Source: Dendrolimus kikuchii
Taxonomy: Eukaryota; Arthropoda; Insecta; Lepidoptera; Lasiocampidae
Assembly (NCBI GenBank): GCA_019925095.2
Contig: CM034389.1
Coordinates: 2,812,001-2,876,000 of the forward strand
DNA length: 64,000 nucleotides
Direction: 5' to 3'
The notes beneath the pieces were generated by a model that saw only the letters and a program-made list of their open reading frames with translations, searched no databases and was not told the DNA's origin. Made by a program: the position numbers and the translations under genes. This document shows positions 54,930 to 64,000 of this stretch, in pieces (within the stretch, counting starts at the first letter, position 1; the number at the start of each line of letters is the position of its first letter).

Positions 54930-55336
54930 ACCTCCCGAGCCCTGTGGTACACCAGTTGTGAGTGGGTGAGGGGACGAGCGCGTTCCCTCCACTCGAAAAC
55001 GGAAGCTACGACCTAGGAGTAACTCTCGCAAGATGAGCACGAGTCTGTCTGGTACACCGAACTGGTACAACTTGTATATCAAGCCGTTGTGCCAGACCTT
55101 GACGAAGGCCTTAGCTATGTTTAGGAACTGTGTGGCTGTTCCAATAAGGTGGGGGCGATAGGCTAAGTGAGATAGTTTATGCTCCATGATGCAGTGCACT
55201 TGTTGGACGTACGAGTGTCTGGCACGGAAGCGAAACTACTCATCAGGTAATAGATTGTTGCTGATAACAAAATCTCTAAGTCTAGAGAGGATGACCCTCT
55301 CATTGCTGAGTGCGCCCAGTAAGCTGATCGGACCGG
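54930..55336 (-). pseudogene. Jockey-clade LINE reverse transcriptase fragment
   Basis: The minus frame reads PISLLGALSNERVILSRLRD, a stop at the DEQFGFR position (DE*FRF), then VHCIMEHKLSHLAYR, FLNIAKAFVKVWHNGLIYKL, RSFRFRVEGTRSSPHPLTTG and VPQGS. These are reverse-transcriptase blocks 1-4 of Jockey elements; the first catalytic aspartate position reads AFVKVWH where AFDKVWH is usual. Sequence is lost after VPQGS, before the YxDD block. Confidence 0.8.
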
Positions 55337-55886
55337 GCTAGCGCTTTATTTTATTGGACTTGACTTTATATTGTTGGTCCGAAGACCTCACAATTTTACC
55401 AGGGAGTTGGAGGGATCGCGATTGGTGGCCTCTGTGACGCCGCCGGTGCCGGTGCATGCCAGCCTGCCGTCCTAACTGTGGGTGGGCTGATCCGAGCCAG
55501 CCGTTTTGTAATAACGTCGACCCTGTCCGTGAGGAAGTTACGCAATTGTCCTACGAAAGCCTTTCGTCGAGGCTTCTAATCGGACGCGACAGTCTAGCTA
55601 GCGCAACACGGGAGTGCGTTTATTAATAATTGCTCATCTCGCTCGCACATCGTCCGTCCCGCTCACACATTGTGCTATTTACTGTAGTTGATATCTGTAC
55701 ATAAGGTTACCGTTTCCAAAATAAATCAGTTCACTTCAATTCTCTTCAGGGCTCGACAGTGAAATACTACTCTCTGCGATCTGAAGTATTATTTAACCTT
55801 ACCAGGACCTCTCTCTATTAGTCTTTTTTGTAATATAGTTTAAACTAATACAAAGTAATTTACATAAATGATTACGTCATCTTAAA
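55337..55886. other. intergenic, possible LTR remnant
   Basis: 55351-55400 repeats 27868-27917. Ends with CAAAATAAATCAGTTCACTT, which looks like an LTR polyadenylation region, but boundaries are not visible. Confidence 0.35.
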
Positions 55887-56199
55887 TTTTTTATTTTTTT
55901 ATTGCAGGAGTTCAGCAGACAGGCAGACGGCCCACTTGATGGAAAGCGGTTACCATCGCCTATGGACATTTGCAACACCAAAGGTGCTACAAATGCGCTA
56001 CTGCTCTCTTAAAGGAGACTGGAACCTGGTCACTAATGCCGGAACACAACTCAAGATGGCGATGTTATGGCGGCATACTCTAGACCAGGGATGGTCGCCA
56101 TCCAGTCGAGCAAATACCCTACCTGTGGCTGTGGGTTGTATAGTCGCCTCTTACGACAGGCCGCAGGAAATTGTATTCTCTCTCCGTTCCTGCACGGAT
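55887..56199 (-). mobile_element. SINE-A copy
   Basis: Near full length; a short GATG insertion after CAACTCAA and loss of GGCCGCCCGG. Confidence 0.75.
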
Positions 56200-56829
56200 A
56201 GAATCTAGAATCTTTTATCATGTAATAAGCCTTGTCTTTTCTTCAAATAAAGTGTTTCTTTCTTTCATTCTTTCTTTGCGAGCGTTACTTTACTTATTTT
56301 TTAAAATTGTTTATTGAAAGCTGTTAAATATTTTCTTGAATAGCACTGTAATTTGCACCATGAAACTATTGTAATGGAGAAATTCCCAACACGGTGACAG
56401 ACCAAAGCCTAAGGCTATCGCTAATCTATACGGAAAACTAACATGCTCATTACAGAACGGTGTGAGTGAAGGTTCCTGGCGACGGGACAGTATAAAAGCC
56501 AGGAGTACTCTTATTGCACAGGTGTAGGCGACCAATAAAAAGCCCACGTGAGTTCCACACGCTGGTATTAAATGTTAAGGTCTAGATAAGAATTTTCGTC
56601 ACGAGAAAAATATTTGCTGCAATCTTGAGGGTTACTTAAGTTCACTTAACCTGAGACGTGAGTGGCAATGACCCAACAGAGAGAAATATTCGCATTAATA
56701 AACAACAAACACCCACACATTTTTCGTAATATTCTTTGTCTTTGCACAGGCAATGATTTTCAAATATTTTTTGCTTTGAGGCTAGTACAAACAAGAAGTC
56801 TGTGGGATGTTCTAACTCACAGACTATGC
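56200..56829. other. intergenic, no gene seen
   Basis: No supportable feature. Confidence 0.5.
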
Positions 56830-57484
56830 TAGTTCGATTTTTTGGACTGCATAGCGGAGATTCACAATTTCAACACCAGGCATTGTAATAGACTGATATT
56901 GCCATCTTTGAGATTGCAAAAAGTACTGTCCTCTTTCTTGGGGGTTGGTATACGCTTCTTCAATAAGATTCCGAGTGGAATGTTAGATCTGCCTTTGACT
57001 AAATTTAAAACCAAATTAAAAAGTATCTTGCTAGGGATACTATACTATTAAAAAATACTTAAATGACAAAATTTCATTTTGATAGCAGTTCTCTTCAACC
57101 TCTTATACTATATTTAGTGTAATGTTTTTATCTTGCCAAGCTTGTAAGGAATTTATGGAGATAGGTTGCAGCATACAATTTTAATACGTCATATTAATAA
57201 TATTTTTATTTTCTTTTATTATGTCTTTGTCTTATTGAGTATACACTGTTTGCTATAACTCCATTAATTCTTCAAAAAGTAATTCTGTAACATACTTCTG
57301 TATAAAAATTATTAAAAAAAATGAGATATAAATAGAATAAGAAATATAAAGAAAAACAATTTTAGCTAGACGTGTTGCTTGGGAGTTTCTTGCCGCTTCT
57401 TCTCCTTACCAGCAATAACACGTTGCGAAGCAGTGTACTTAGACTAGGAAGGACAATAAAATTTTTACTTATATGTATGACCTT
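56830..57484 (+). mobile_element. LINE-C 3' end with ORF2 C-terminus
   Basis: 56842-57051 encodes NFNTRHCNRLILPSLRLQKV, SSFLGVGIRFFNKIP and LTKFKTKLKSIL, the conserved TRxxxxLxxP...SFLGxGIRxFNKIP tail of a CR1/Jockey-like ORF2. The 3' UTR follows to TATATGTATGACC, where a SINE-A cuts it off before its usual TTGAAT tail. It gives the coding context for the LINE-C fragments at 13453 and 38195. Confidence 0.75.
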
Positions 57485-57793
57485 TTTTTTATTGCAGTAG
57501 ATCAGCAGACAGGCAGACGGCCCACTTGATAGAAAGCGGTTACCATCGCCTATGGACATTTGCAACACCAAAGTTGCTACAAATGCGCTGCTGCTCTCTT
57601 AAGGGTCACTGGAACCTGGTCACTAATGCCGGAACACAACTCAAGGTTGTTATGGCGACATGCTTTAAACCAGGGGTGGTAGCCACCCAGTCGGGCAAAT
57701 GTCCTACCGCCTGGCTGTGGGTTGCTTAGTCGCCTCTTAGGACAGGCCGCCAGGCCGCAGAAAATTGTATTCTTTCTCCGTTCCTGCACGGAT
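57485..57793 (-). mobile_element. SINE-A copy at the LINE-C end
   Basis: Full-length copy starting directly after GTATGACC of LINE-C. Confidence 0.77.
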
Positions 57794-58927
57794 AATATAT
57801 TTGCTAACTCCAAAAACACGCAACGGATTTTTAAGCAACTTTCACTATCAGTCAAGTCATTTTCACGTCGACCTATATGGTCACCGCTTCTTTTTTTCTT
57901 TTGCCGCATCTGTCACTATGTAACCTGACATAGTCTACGTCCGACCGCTGCTTGCGCCGCTGCTTCCGCGCAAACTTCGCCGCGTCTTGCGTGTTGCGCC
58001 GCATTTTACACGCGCTTGCATCAATCCGGTACACGTTCCGCTTACATCAATACGCGCGCTGGAAGGGACCCGCTGTCCCGTACCAAGCTGGTCCACTCGT
58101 CGAAGGAACTGCCAGACGTGAAGAAAGACGTGCCTGGCGCTGCGAAACCCGCATCGTTCCTAGCGTGTCTGGTGCGGTGACCTATCCTTTAAGTCCTTTC
58201 CTTCTGTTTTATCCCCGCTCCCGCCCGCGACAACAGTTTATCTTTATATAAGAGTTTTCCCCGCGGCTATGCCGCGTGAAATGATAATTGCTGACGTTAT
58301 GCCATTTGTCACTTCCATCCCTGAAGCTTAAGACTTAGCTCTAGCGATCTCCACTCCGTGCCGGCTAGCTAAGGCAAGCATGGAGGCGGGGGCTAAGGCA
58401 AGGCCCCCGAAGTCAAATCCGAGGTGTCGCTACTCACCTAAGACTTCGCCACAAAGCCCCCCTGCGGGAGTACGCTACATATTATTATGTTGCTCTGGTA
58501 TTCAAAATACATACACATAAATTTGAGTCTCTATAAAAATAATGTTAAAACTGGCTTGATGTATGTTTATGTGCGGTTATAAAATGAAAATTTAATATTT
58601 TCAAGGAACGCAGTGATAAAAATATTTTAATGGACCTCCTATAAAGCTCATTGGGTTGGATATTAAAGAATCGGTATTAAAGAATTACGCTCGTTGATGA
58701 CAATAATAAACTTACATTCAAAAAAGACGAGCGCCTTCGTCGTCGTCAGCCAATCACAGTCCACTGCTGGATGTAGGGCTCCACAAGTCGGCGTCACTCA
58801 TCACGCTCCTCCGCCTTACTCATCAAGGCAAGTCATCAATACATCGAACTGGAAGCGTCCGAGACTACGTTTACAGAGGCGCGGTCTCCACTCCACAACT
58901 CGTCTGCTCCATCGGCCATTGGTCCTG
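57794..58927. other. intergenic, GC-rich patches
   Basis: 57940-58210 and 58320-58490 are GC-rich but show no domain. 58736-58790 contains CCACTGCTGGATGTAGG, a motif of lepidopteran interspersed repeats as I recall them. No gene. Confidence 0.4.
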
Positions 58928-59107
58928 CGACAGATGTGACCGGCCCATAAACGAGTACAATAAAACAATGGACTGTTTTCTAGAATAATTAGTAAACGCA
59001 TGTAAATAAATAAGTAAACAAAAGAAGTCCAAATGCCGAAAGGTAATAAAATGTGTTTTTAGGTATGCAGGTGTGAATTTGTTTTTGTCGGAACCAGATT
59101 CGTAACA
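58928..59107 (-). mobile_element. LTR-2-like fragment
   Basis: The minus strand begins TGTTACGAATCTGG, then CCGACAAAAAC and ACTTCTTTTGTTTACTTA, matching the start of the LTRs at 60975 and 62064. The 3' part is missing. Confidence 0.6.
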
Positions 59108-59399
59108 GTATATACTAATATACAAGATAGCAGCATATATACTTACAAGTCAAGAACTTATATACATACCTAGTATCCTTCAAAGATTAGTTCTATGCGC
59201 CACATTCACTGGGAAATGGCGCGGCAAACTCAGGTTATGACGTCACGAGTTACCGGGACAAACAAATGAACCGGCAAACCGGCACCAAAGCGATAGTACT
59301 TTACGCCGGTCTCGCCGACGAACCCTTTAGAGATGTTATAGCAATTCTATTTTCGGCTAAAAACCGAATATTCTAAAAAATGTTTGAAATCACTATATA

Positions 59400-60209
59400 C
59401 AGTCGACTCTCGTTAATTCGAAACTCGAGGGACTCTTAAAATATTACGAATTATCGAGTGTTTGAAATATCAAATGGTTCGAAAGAAATAAAACTTTGAA
59501 TTATTGAGTGTCGATAATCAATTATGTATTACATACATATTTATTCAATTCTATTCTTTAACATTTTTTTTTATTGCAGGAGTTCAGCAGACAGGCAGAC
59601 GGCCCCTTTGATGGAAAGCGGTTACCATCGCCTATGGACATTTGCAACACCAAAGGTGCTACAAATGCGCTGCTGCTCTCTTAAGGGAAACTGGAACCGG
59701 AACAACACAAGGTTGTTATGGCGGCATACTCTAGACCATTATTAGGCCATCCAGTCGAGCAAATACCCTGCCACCTGGCTGTGGGTTTTTTAGTCGCCTC
59801 TTACGACAGGCCGCCAGGCCGCAGGAAATTGTATTCTTTCTCCGTTCCTGCAAGGATAACAATGACAACAAATGACAAATGTTAAGAGGTACATAGTGTA
59901 CATATTCATAATGTGAATTAATTAATAAAGAAATCTGTTATATTTGTTTGCTTCAAAGAACATTACTGCTGCTCAGATTGCTCAATAACGATCTGTTCCT
60001 TTACGAACTATCGAGTGTTTGACGCCGATGACTTCAAGTTAACGCGTCGTTTAGTTACGTAGTGATGATTTGTTCGTTCGAATTACCAAGTGCATAAAAA
60101 TATATGGATTTAGTTCGAAATTAAAAGAGATTTTCTGGCCAACTCATGATAACTTTGAATTATAGAGAGGTTCGAATTATCGCAGGTTTGAATTAACGAG
60201 AGTCGACTG
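59400..60209. mobile_element. pogo/Tigger-like non-autonomous transposon
   Basis: Ends CAGTCGACTCTCGTTAATTC and its exact inverse, flanked by TA (59398-59399, 60210-60211). Subterminal GAATTATCGAGTGTTTGA-type repeats are on both sides. Without the SINE-A inside, it is about 515 bp with no transposase. Confidence 0.82.
59564..59857 (-). mobile_element. SINE-A copy in pogo-like element
   Basis: Slightly deleted copy (missing part of GGTCACTAATGCC and GGGGTGG). Confidence 0.76.
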
Positions 60210-60292
60210 TATAAAAAAAAATAACAAACTCAAAATATAAACTAAATAGGGTATTCTTAATCGAATCTGAACAATAATCATTTTATATAATA

Positions 60293-60533
60293 CTAGCGGC
60301 CCGTCCCGGCTTCGCACGGGTGATTCATGGCTATTTTTTTACGCCTTCGATTACATTATTGAAGTTTTAGTAGTAATCCCTATTTTTTTCTACTAATAAA
60401 TATATCCTATGCTACTCAGGAATAATGTAGCATTCTAATGGTGAAAGAATTTTTGAAATCGGTCTAGTAGTTTTTGAGTTTAGTCGTTATAAATATACAA
60501 AAAATTGTATACATTACTATAGATTTAATTTAG
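60293..60533 (-). mobile_element. non-autonomous Helitron, 241 bp
   Basis: Minus-strand TC (60532-60533) and CTAG (60293-60296), A and T flanks, 3' hairpin stem CCCGT/ACGGG. Confidence 0.7.
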
Positions 60534-60970
60534 TAATTGTTTTTATTTTTTAAAAGATTCTTTTTGGATTATTATTACATTCTTATAAGGGTATTTAATT
60601 TTTAATTATAATTAATGTAATATTTCTAAGCCTAACTGGTCAGATATGATGCAACTCAATTGTTGTACCTACCATCGTGCATAACGTAATTTGTGAACAC
60701 GTGATGTTAAGAAATGAATCATTTTAGTCATATATAAAACTTTGAAAAATTATATCATATAATATTGAATCTTTAACATGTTGAGGTACTAAATGTTATT
60801 AATGTATTGCCTGTCATTTCCATTGTGATTAAAGCAAGTGGTCGTTGCAATATTGTGTTTTATAAGCTTATATTATTAAAATTGTTTGGATAGGGTATAT
60901 TTAAGATAACCGGTGGATCGTTATCCACTCAGGCACGGTTCCTATACTTACCGACCGTTCATTTACTTTA
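60534..60970. other. intergenic, no gene seen
   Basis: AT-rich; no feature supported. Confidence 0.5.
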
Positions 60971-60974
60971 CTAT

Positions 60975-61435
60975 TGTTACATGCCGACAAATGTGAATGC
61001 ACACCTGCCTGCCATAAAGCACAGTTTCTTACCTTCCCGATTTGGACTTCTTTTGTTTACTTAGAAAGACAGTCTATTGTGTGTTGTACTCGTTTATGGC
61101 CGTTCGCAGGAATAATTAAGCAGGTGTGCGGATTACGTTTTCTGGGAAATTGCGTCGACGCTTGGCAGGTAGACATATTGTATTGCATAGTTTAGTATAA
61201 AACAATACCCGAACGGAGGGGTGAGGCAGTCAAGCGACGATTACGATACGAGTAAGATGTGTGTACATTCGATTTAGCTATATAGTGACGGACTTTGCGC
61301 GTGTTATTGAATCGTGCAGTTTGTACTGGTTGTGTCCAGTTATATTTGTACATGTGTTATATAGTTTGTATGGTTCTAATAAATTCTATAGTAATTCCAA
61401 CGGCATTTTTAATTGGAGTCTCGCACTCGTAATAC
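60975..61435 (+). mobile_element. solo LTR of family LTR-2, diverged
   Basis: TGTTACATGCC to CTCGTAATA, 461 bp, with perfect 4-bp duplication CTAT (60971-60974, 61436-61439). GTATAAAACA and TCTAATAAATTC mark promoter and poly-A regions. Confidence 0.78.
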
Positions 61436-61896
61436 TATCAAACATACGCTCCATACATCGAATGTCAAAATTCAACCGATGGTAGGGAAAGCGAATGAAT
61501 AGTATGATATAGGATCCGACCGTAAGTCGTCCAAAATACTTTTGGAAAGATAGTGAAAAGATGCGCATCGGGTTAATGAGCCAATGGAGTGAGTTATATA
61601 TTTTAAATCGTTATGAGTTAAACTTATTGTTCTTTTAAAATGTGTTGAAATCATATAATATTTAGCCACTATTAAAATCTTCATTCATGTCTTCAGCTTA
61701 CTAGTCCTTTTTTATATCTCAACAAATTAAAATAATTTACTTTTTGTGATAAGTTAATTTTGTCCATCTTTAAACTCTATGACGTACTTTTTAATAATTT
61801 ACTACAATTGGTAATAATAAAAAATAAAGCAATAAAATACTTTAATATGTTACTATAGTTTACCAGTCGGATTAGTAAGAACAATTATATATGTCC
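61436..61896. other. intergenic, no gene seen
   Basis: AT-rich; frames on the minus strand lack domains. Confidence 0.5.
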
Positions 61897-62585
61897 ACTT
61901 CGCCGGGCGTCATTAAAAATATTATTAATCTCAATCAAATATAGCCTATGTCACACTGGAATAATGTAGGTTTTTACTGGTGAAAGAATTTTCAAAATAG
62001 ATTCAATAGTTCAAGATATTACTTCCTACAAACAAACTCACAAACTTTACCTCTTTTTAATATTCTTACAACTTAGGCTCCGACAAAGACAAATTCCACG
62101 TACAGATCTGTAAAATCACATTTTATTACCTGTCGGCATTTGAACTAATTGTAATCCTTTAATGATCGTCTTCTTTTGTTCACTTATTTATTGGCATACC
62201 TTTCTAGTTATTGTGGAGAACGGCCTATTGTCCTATTGTACACGTTTACGATCGCTTAGGAGCATAATTAGCCATGTGTTGCGGATCATAAGTACAAGCA
62301 AATTCTAGGAAATTATGTCGACGTTATCGGGCGGGCACGTTTGCATTTGTGAAGTATAAAACGATGGTCTGATCGAGAGAGGGAGTCAGTTGAGCTACAA
62401 CTACGATCTAGGCGTGACGTGTGCACATTCAGGAATCTAATAGTGACGGACTTTGCGCGTTTTATTGAATTACGACCTTCTGCATTACGTTTGTATTTGT
62501 TGCGTTTAGTTCTAATAAACTTTATAATAATTCTAACGGCATTTTAATTCGAGTCCCGCAAACTCGTAACAATATAGTATAGAGA
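61897..62585 (-). mobile_element. 3'-truncated Helitron split by a solo LTR
   Basis: Shares TATAGCCTATG, GTGAAAGAATTTT and AACTCACAAACTTTACCTCT with the Helitron at 1931; the minus-strand TC end is at 62584-62585 before T. The CTAG end is missing. Confidence 0.55.
62064..62571 (+). mobile_element. solo LTR of family LTR-2
   Basis: 508 bp, (T)CTTACAAC...CTCGTAACA, with 4-bp duplication ATAT (62060-62063, 62572-62575). TATAAAACGA followed by TCAGTTG and later AATAAA. Removing it restores the Helitron 5' region. Confidence 0.82.
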
Positions 62586-63125
62586 TGAATAATTTTAGGA
62601 GCAATGTCTGGTAAACACATTGTTTTTTTTCGTATAAATAGTTTCGGGATCGCGTCACGCTTTCCCATCCCTATGTGTGTTACCTCTAGGTATGTATCTT
62701 TTTCTAAACCATTACGCTTGGAAAGTTGTCTTTCACGTTACTCGCTAGTTTAGTGTTTCGCTTTATGCAAAGCGGCTTACAAAGAAGAGGGTCTTACCCT
62801 TTATATACCAATATTACAATCGATATGTAAACAAGCTGTTCTGCCTCGCTAAATACTGCAACGCCTAAATGTATACCCACTTGCCTTACTTATTGGGTCG
62901 GCCGACGCTAATTCAAATATTACGAGACTTCTCAAGAGCTCGACAACCCTGCGGCCTATGGCGACTACACGGTGGATGCAATCAGGCCAATATTACGAGA
63001 CTACTGTATTCAAGAGGCTTGGCAGACAGCTGCGTTGGCAACGAGGAACTAATACTCACCTCGTCTCCGGGGATTTTACTTCTTCGCATTCAAGTTGTTC
63101 TCCAACGCAGTACTAAATTAATAAA
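62586..63125. other. intergenic, no gene seen
   Basis: A short direct repeat AATATTACGAGACT occurs at 62917 and 62991. No gene. Confidence 0.45.
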
Positions 63126-63232
63126 GAACGGCAGCACATTGGGAGCGCTGTTGGTGTTATAAATGTTCATAGGCGATGATAACCACTTTCCGTCAGGGGT
63201 GCCTGTCTGCCAACCTGGTACAATAAAAAAAA
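63126..63232 (+). mobile_element. SINE-A-like 3' fragment, diverged
   Basis: GGTGTTATAAATGTTCATAG to GGTACAATAAAAAAAA; corresponds to the last third of SINE-A. Confidence 0.55.
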
Positions 63233-63366
63233 CTAAAATAGGTTTTATTCTGTATTGTTTATTTCTTACAAGCTAGTTGAGTATGGTAAATTTTAAAGAC
63301 TTCACATTGAGTATTGGAGATGCTAGTAACAATTTCAACTAAATCAATATTAGTAATTATAACAAA

Positions 63367-63552
63367 CTAGCGGCCCGGCGCGGTTTCACGTGCGCTTTGT
63401 CCCGCTCCCGTGGTGTATAGCGTCATGTTATATAGCCTATGACACTCCCTGTTAACGTAGCTTTCGAACAGTAAAAGAATTTTTAAAATCGGTTTAGTAG
63501 ATCCAGAGATTACCTCCTACAACTTCACAAACTCTCAAACTTTACCTCTTTA
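63367..63552 (-). mobile_element. Helitron, 5' end cut by another Helitron
   Basis: Close relative of 1931-2131, with CTAG at 63367-63370. It stops after TACCTCTTTA, where the plus-strand Helitron start begins. Confidence 0.65.
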
Positions 63553-64000
63553 TCTAATATATAAAATTCTCGTGTCACAGTGTTAGTTACCATACTCCTC
63601 CGAAACGGCTTGACCGATTCTCATGAAATTTTGTGTGCATATTGGGTAGGTCTGAGAATCGGACAACATCTATTTTTCATCCCCCTAAATGTTAAGAGTA
63701 GTCCACCCCTAAAATATTTTTTTTTAATTTTTTGGACAAATTTTAATTTTTATTTTTTTATAATGTTGCATTAAAAAATACATACAACCCTAAATTTTCA
63801 CCCCTCTACGATCAACCCCTATTTTTTATTTGTTAATTATAAACTTTAATTTTTTGGCAAGATTTTTAATCTTATTTTGTCATGACTTAGAATATAAAAA
63901 ATTATATTACTCTTTTAGATTCACAATTAGAAGCGGTAGGTGGCGCTGAGATCCGGTTCTGGAATCCTCCTAATCACCTGGAGCGATTTTGGTAATTTTG
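63553..64000 (+). mobile_element. Helitron 5' part, runs off the window
   Basis: Begins TCTAATATATAAAATTCTCG after A. 63940-64000 is the inverse of the 118-bp unit seen at 6125-6860, linking it to the other Helitrons. The 3' end lies beyond the window; no Rep/helicase frame is seen in the part present. Confidence 0.5.

Noticed and set aside
57952..58251. 99-codon arginine-rich frame
   Set aside because: Composition-driven open frame with no recognisable domain.

Overview
The window is repeat-dominated animal nuclear DNA, most likely from a moth or butterfly. That call rests on the repeat spectrum: a BEL/Pao LTR retrotransposon, Jockey-type LINE fragments, Helitron ends of the A|TC...CTAG|T type, a mariner, hAT- and pogo-like elements, tRNA-derived SINEs, and one 310-bp SINE-like family present about 20 times. 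I found no convincing host exon, tRNA gene, rRNA gene or CRISPR array. The only long intact reading frame (1696 codons, 32358-37448, minus strand) belongs to the BEL/Pao element. LAYOUT. 1-9 kb: Helitrons (one with a 118-bp internal tandem repeat), a near-perfect palindrome, a foldback MITE inside a retroposon, and LINE and SINE pieces. 9.3-14.4 kb: deeply nested insertions (SINE > hAT > Helitron > MITE > (TA)n), a BEL solo LTR, and a mariner broken by two retroposons. 14.4-32 kb: scattered LINE 3' fragments, a solo LTR of a second LTR family, inverted foldback repeats, Jockey C-terminal remnants and SINE copies. 32.1-38.2 kb: the BEL/Pao element, followed at 38.7 kb by another solo LTR of the same family. 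43.3-50.7 kb: a three-fold direct tandem duplication of a 2.2-2.45 kb unit bounded by SINE-A copies. 50.9-64 kb: a Helitron whose empty site is preserved in a related repeat at 42 kb, an hAT-like element in a CA microsatellite, Jockey reverse-transcriptase and LINE remnants, a pogo-like element, two more solo LTRs and a Helitron-in-Helitron junction at the right edge. NAMES USED HERE (mine, not database names). SINE-A is the 310-bp element starting ATCCGTGCAGG and ending CTGCAATAAAA. LINE-B is a LINE known here only from 3' fragments with an (ATGT)n tail. LINE-C is a LINE whose 3' UTR contains CGTTGCGAAGCGG. LTR-2 is a family with TGTTAC...GTAACA ends. Retroposon-D, repeat-E, repeat-P and repeat-R are defined in their entries. 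HOW THE PARTS RELATE. The window holds no pathway or operon; it is a stratified record of transposition. Target-site duplications and shared or missing insertions give relative dates: the LINE-B insertion in array units 2 and 3 but not 1 orders the duplications, and the Helitron at 51 kb post-dates its host repeat. The BEL ORF is the only candidate for current coding capacity, yet it lacks the catalytic centre of its reverse transcriptase.
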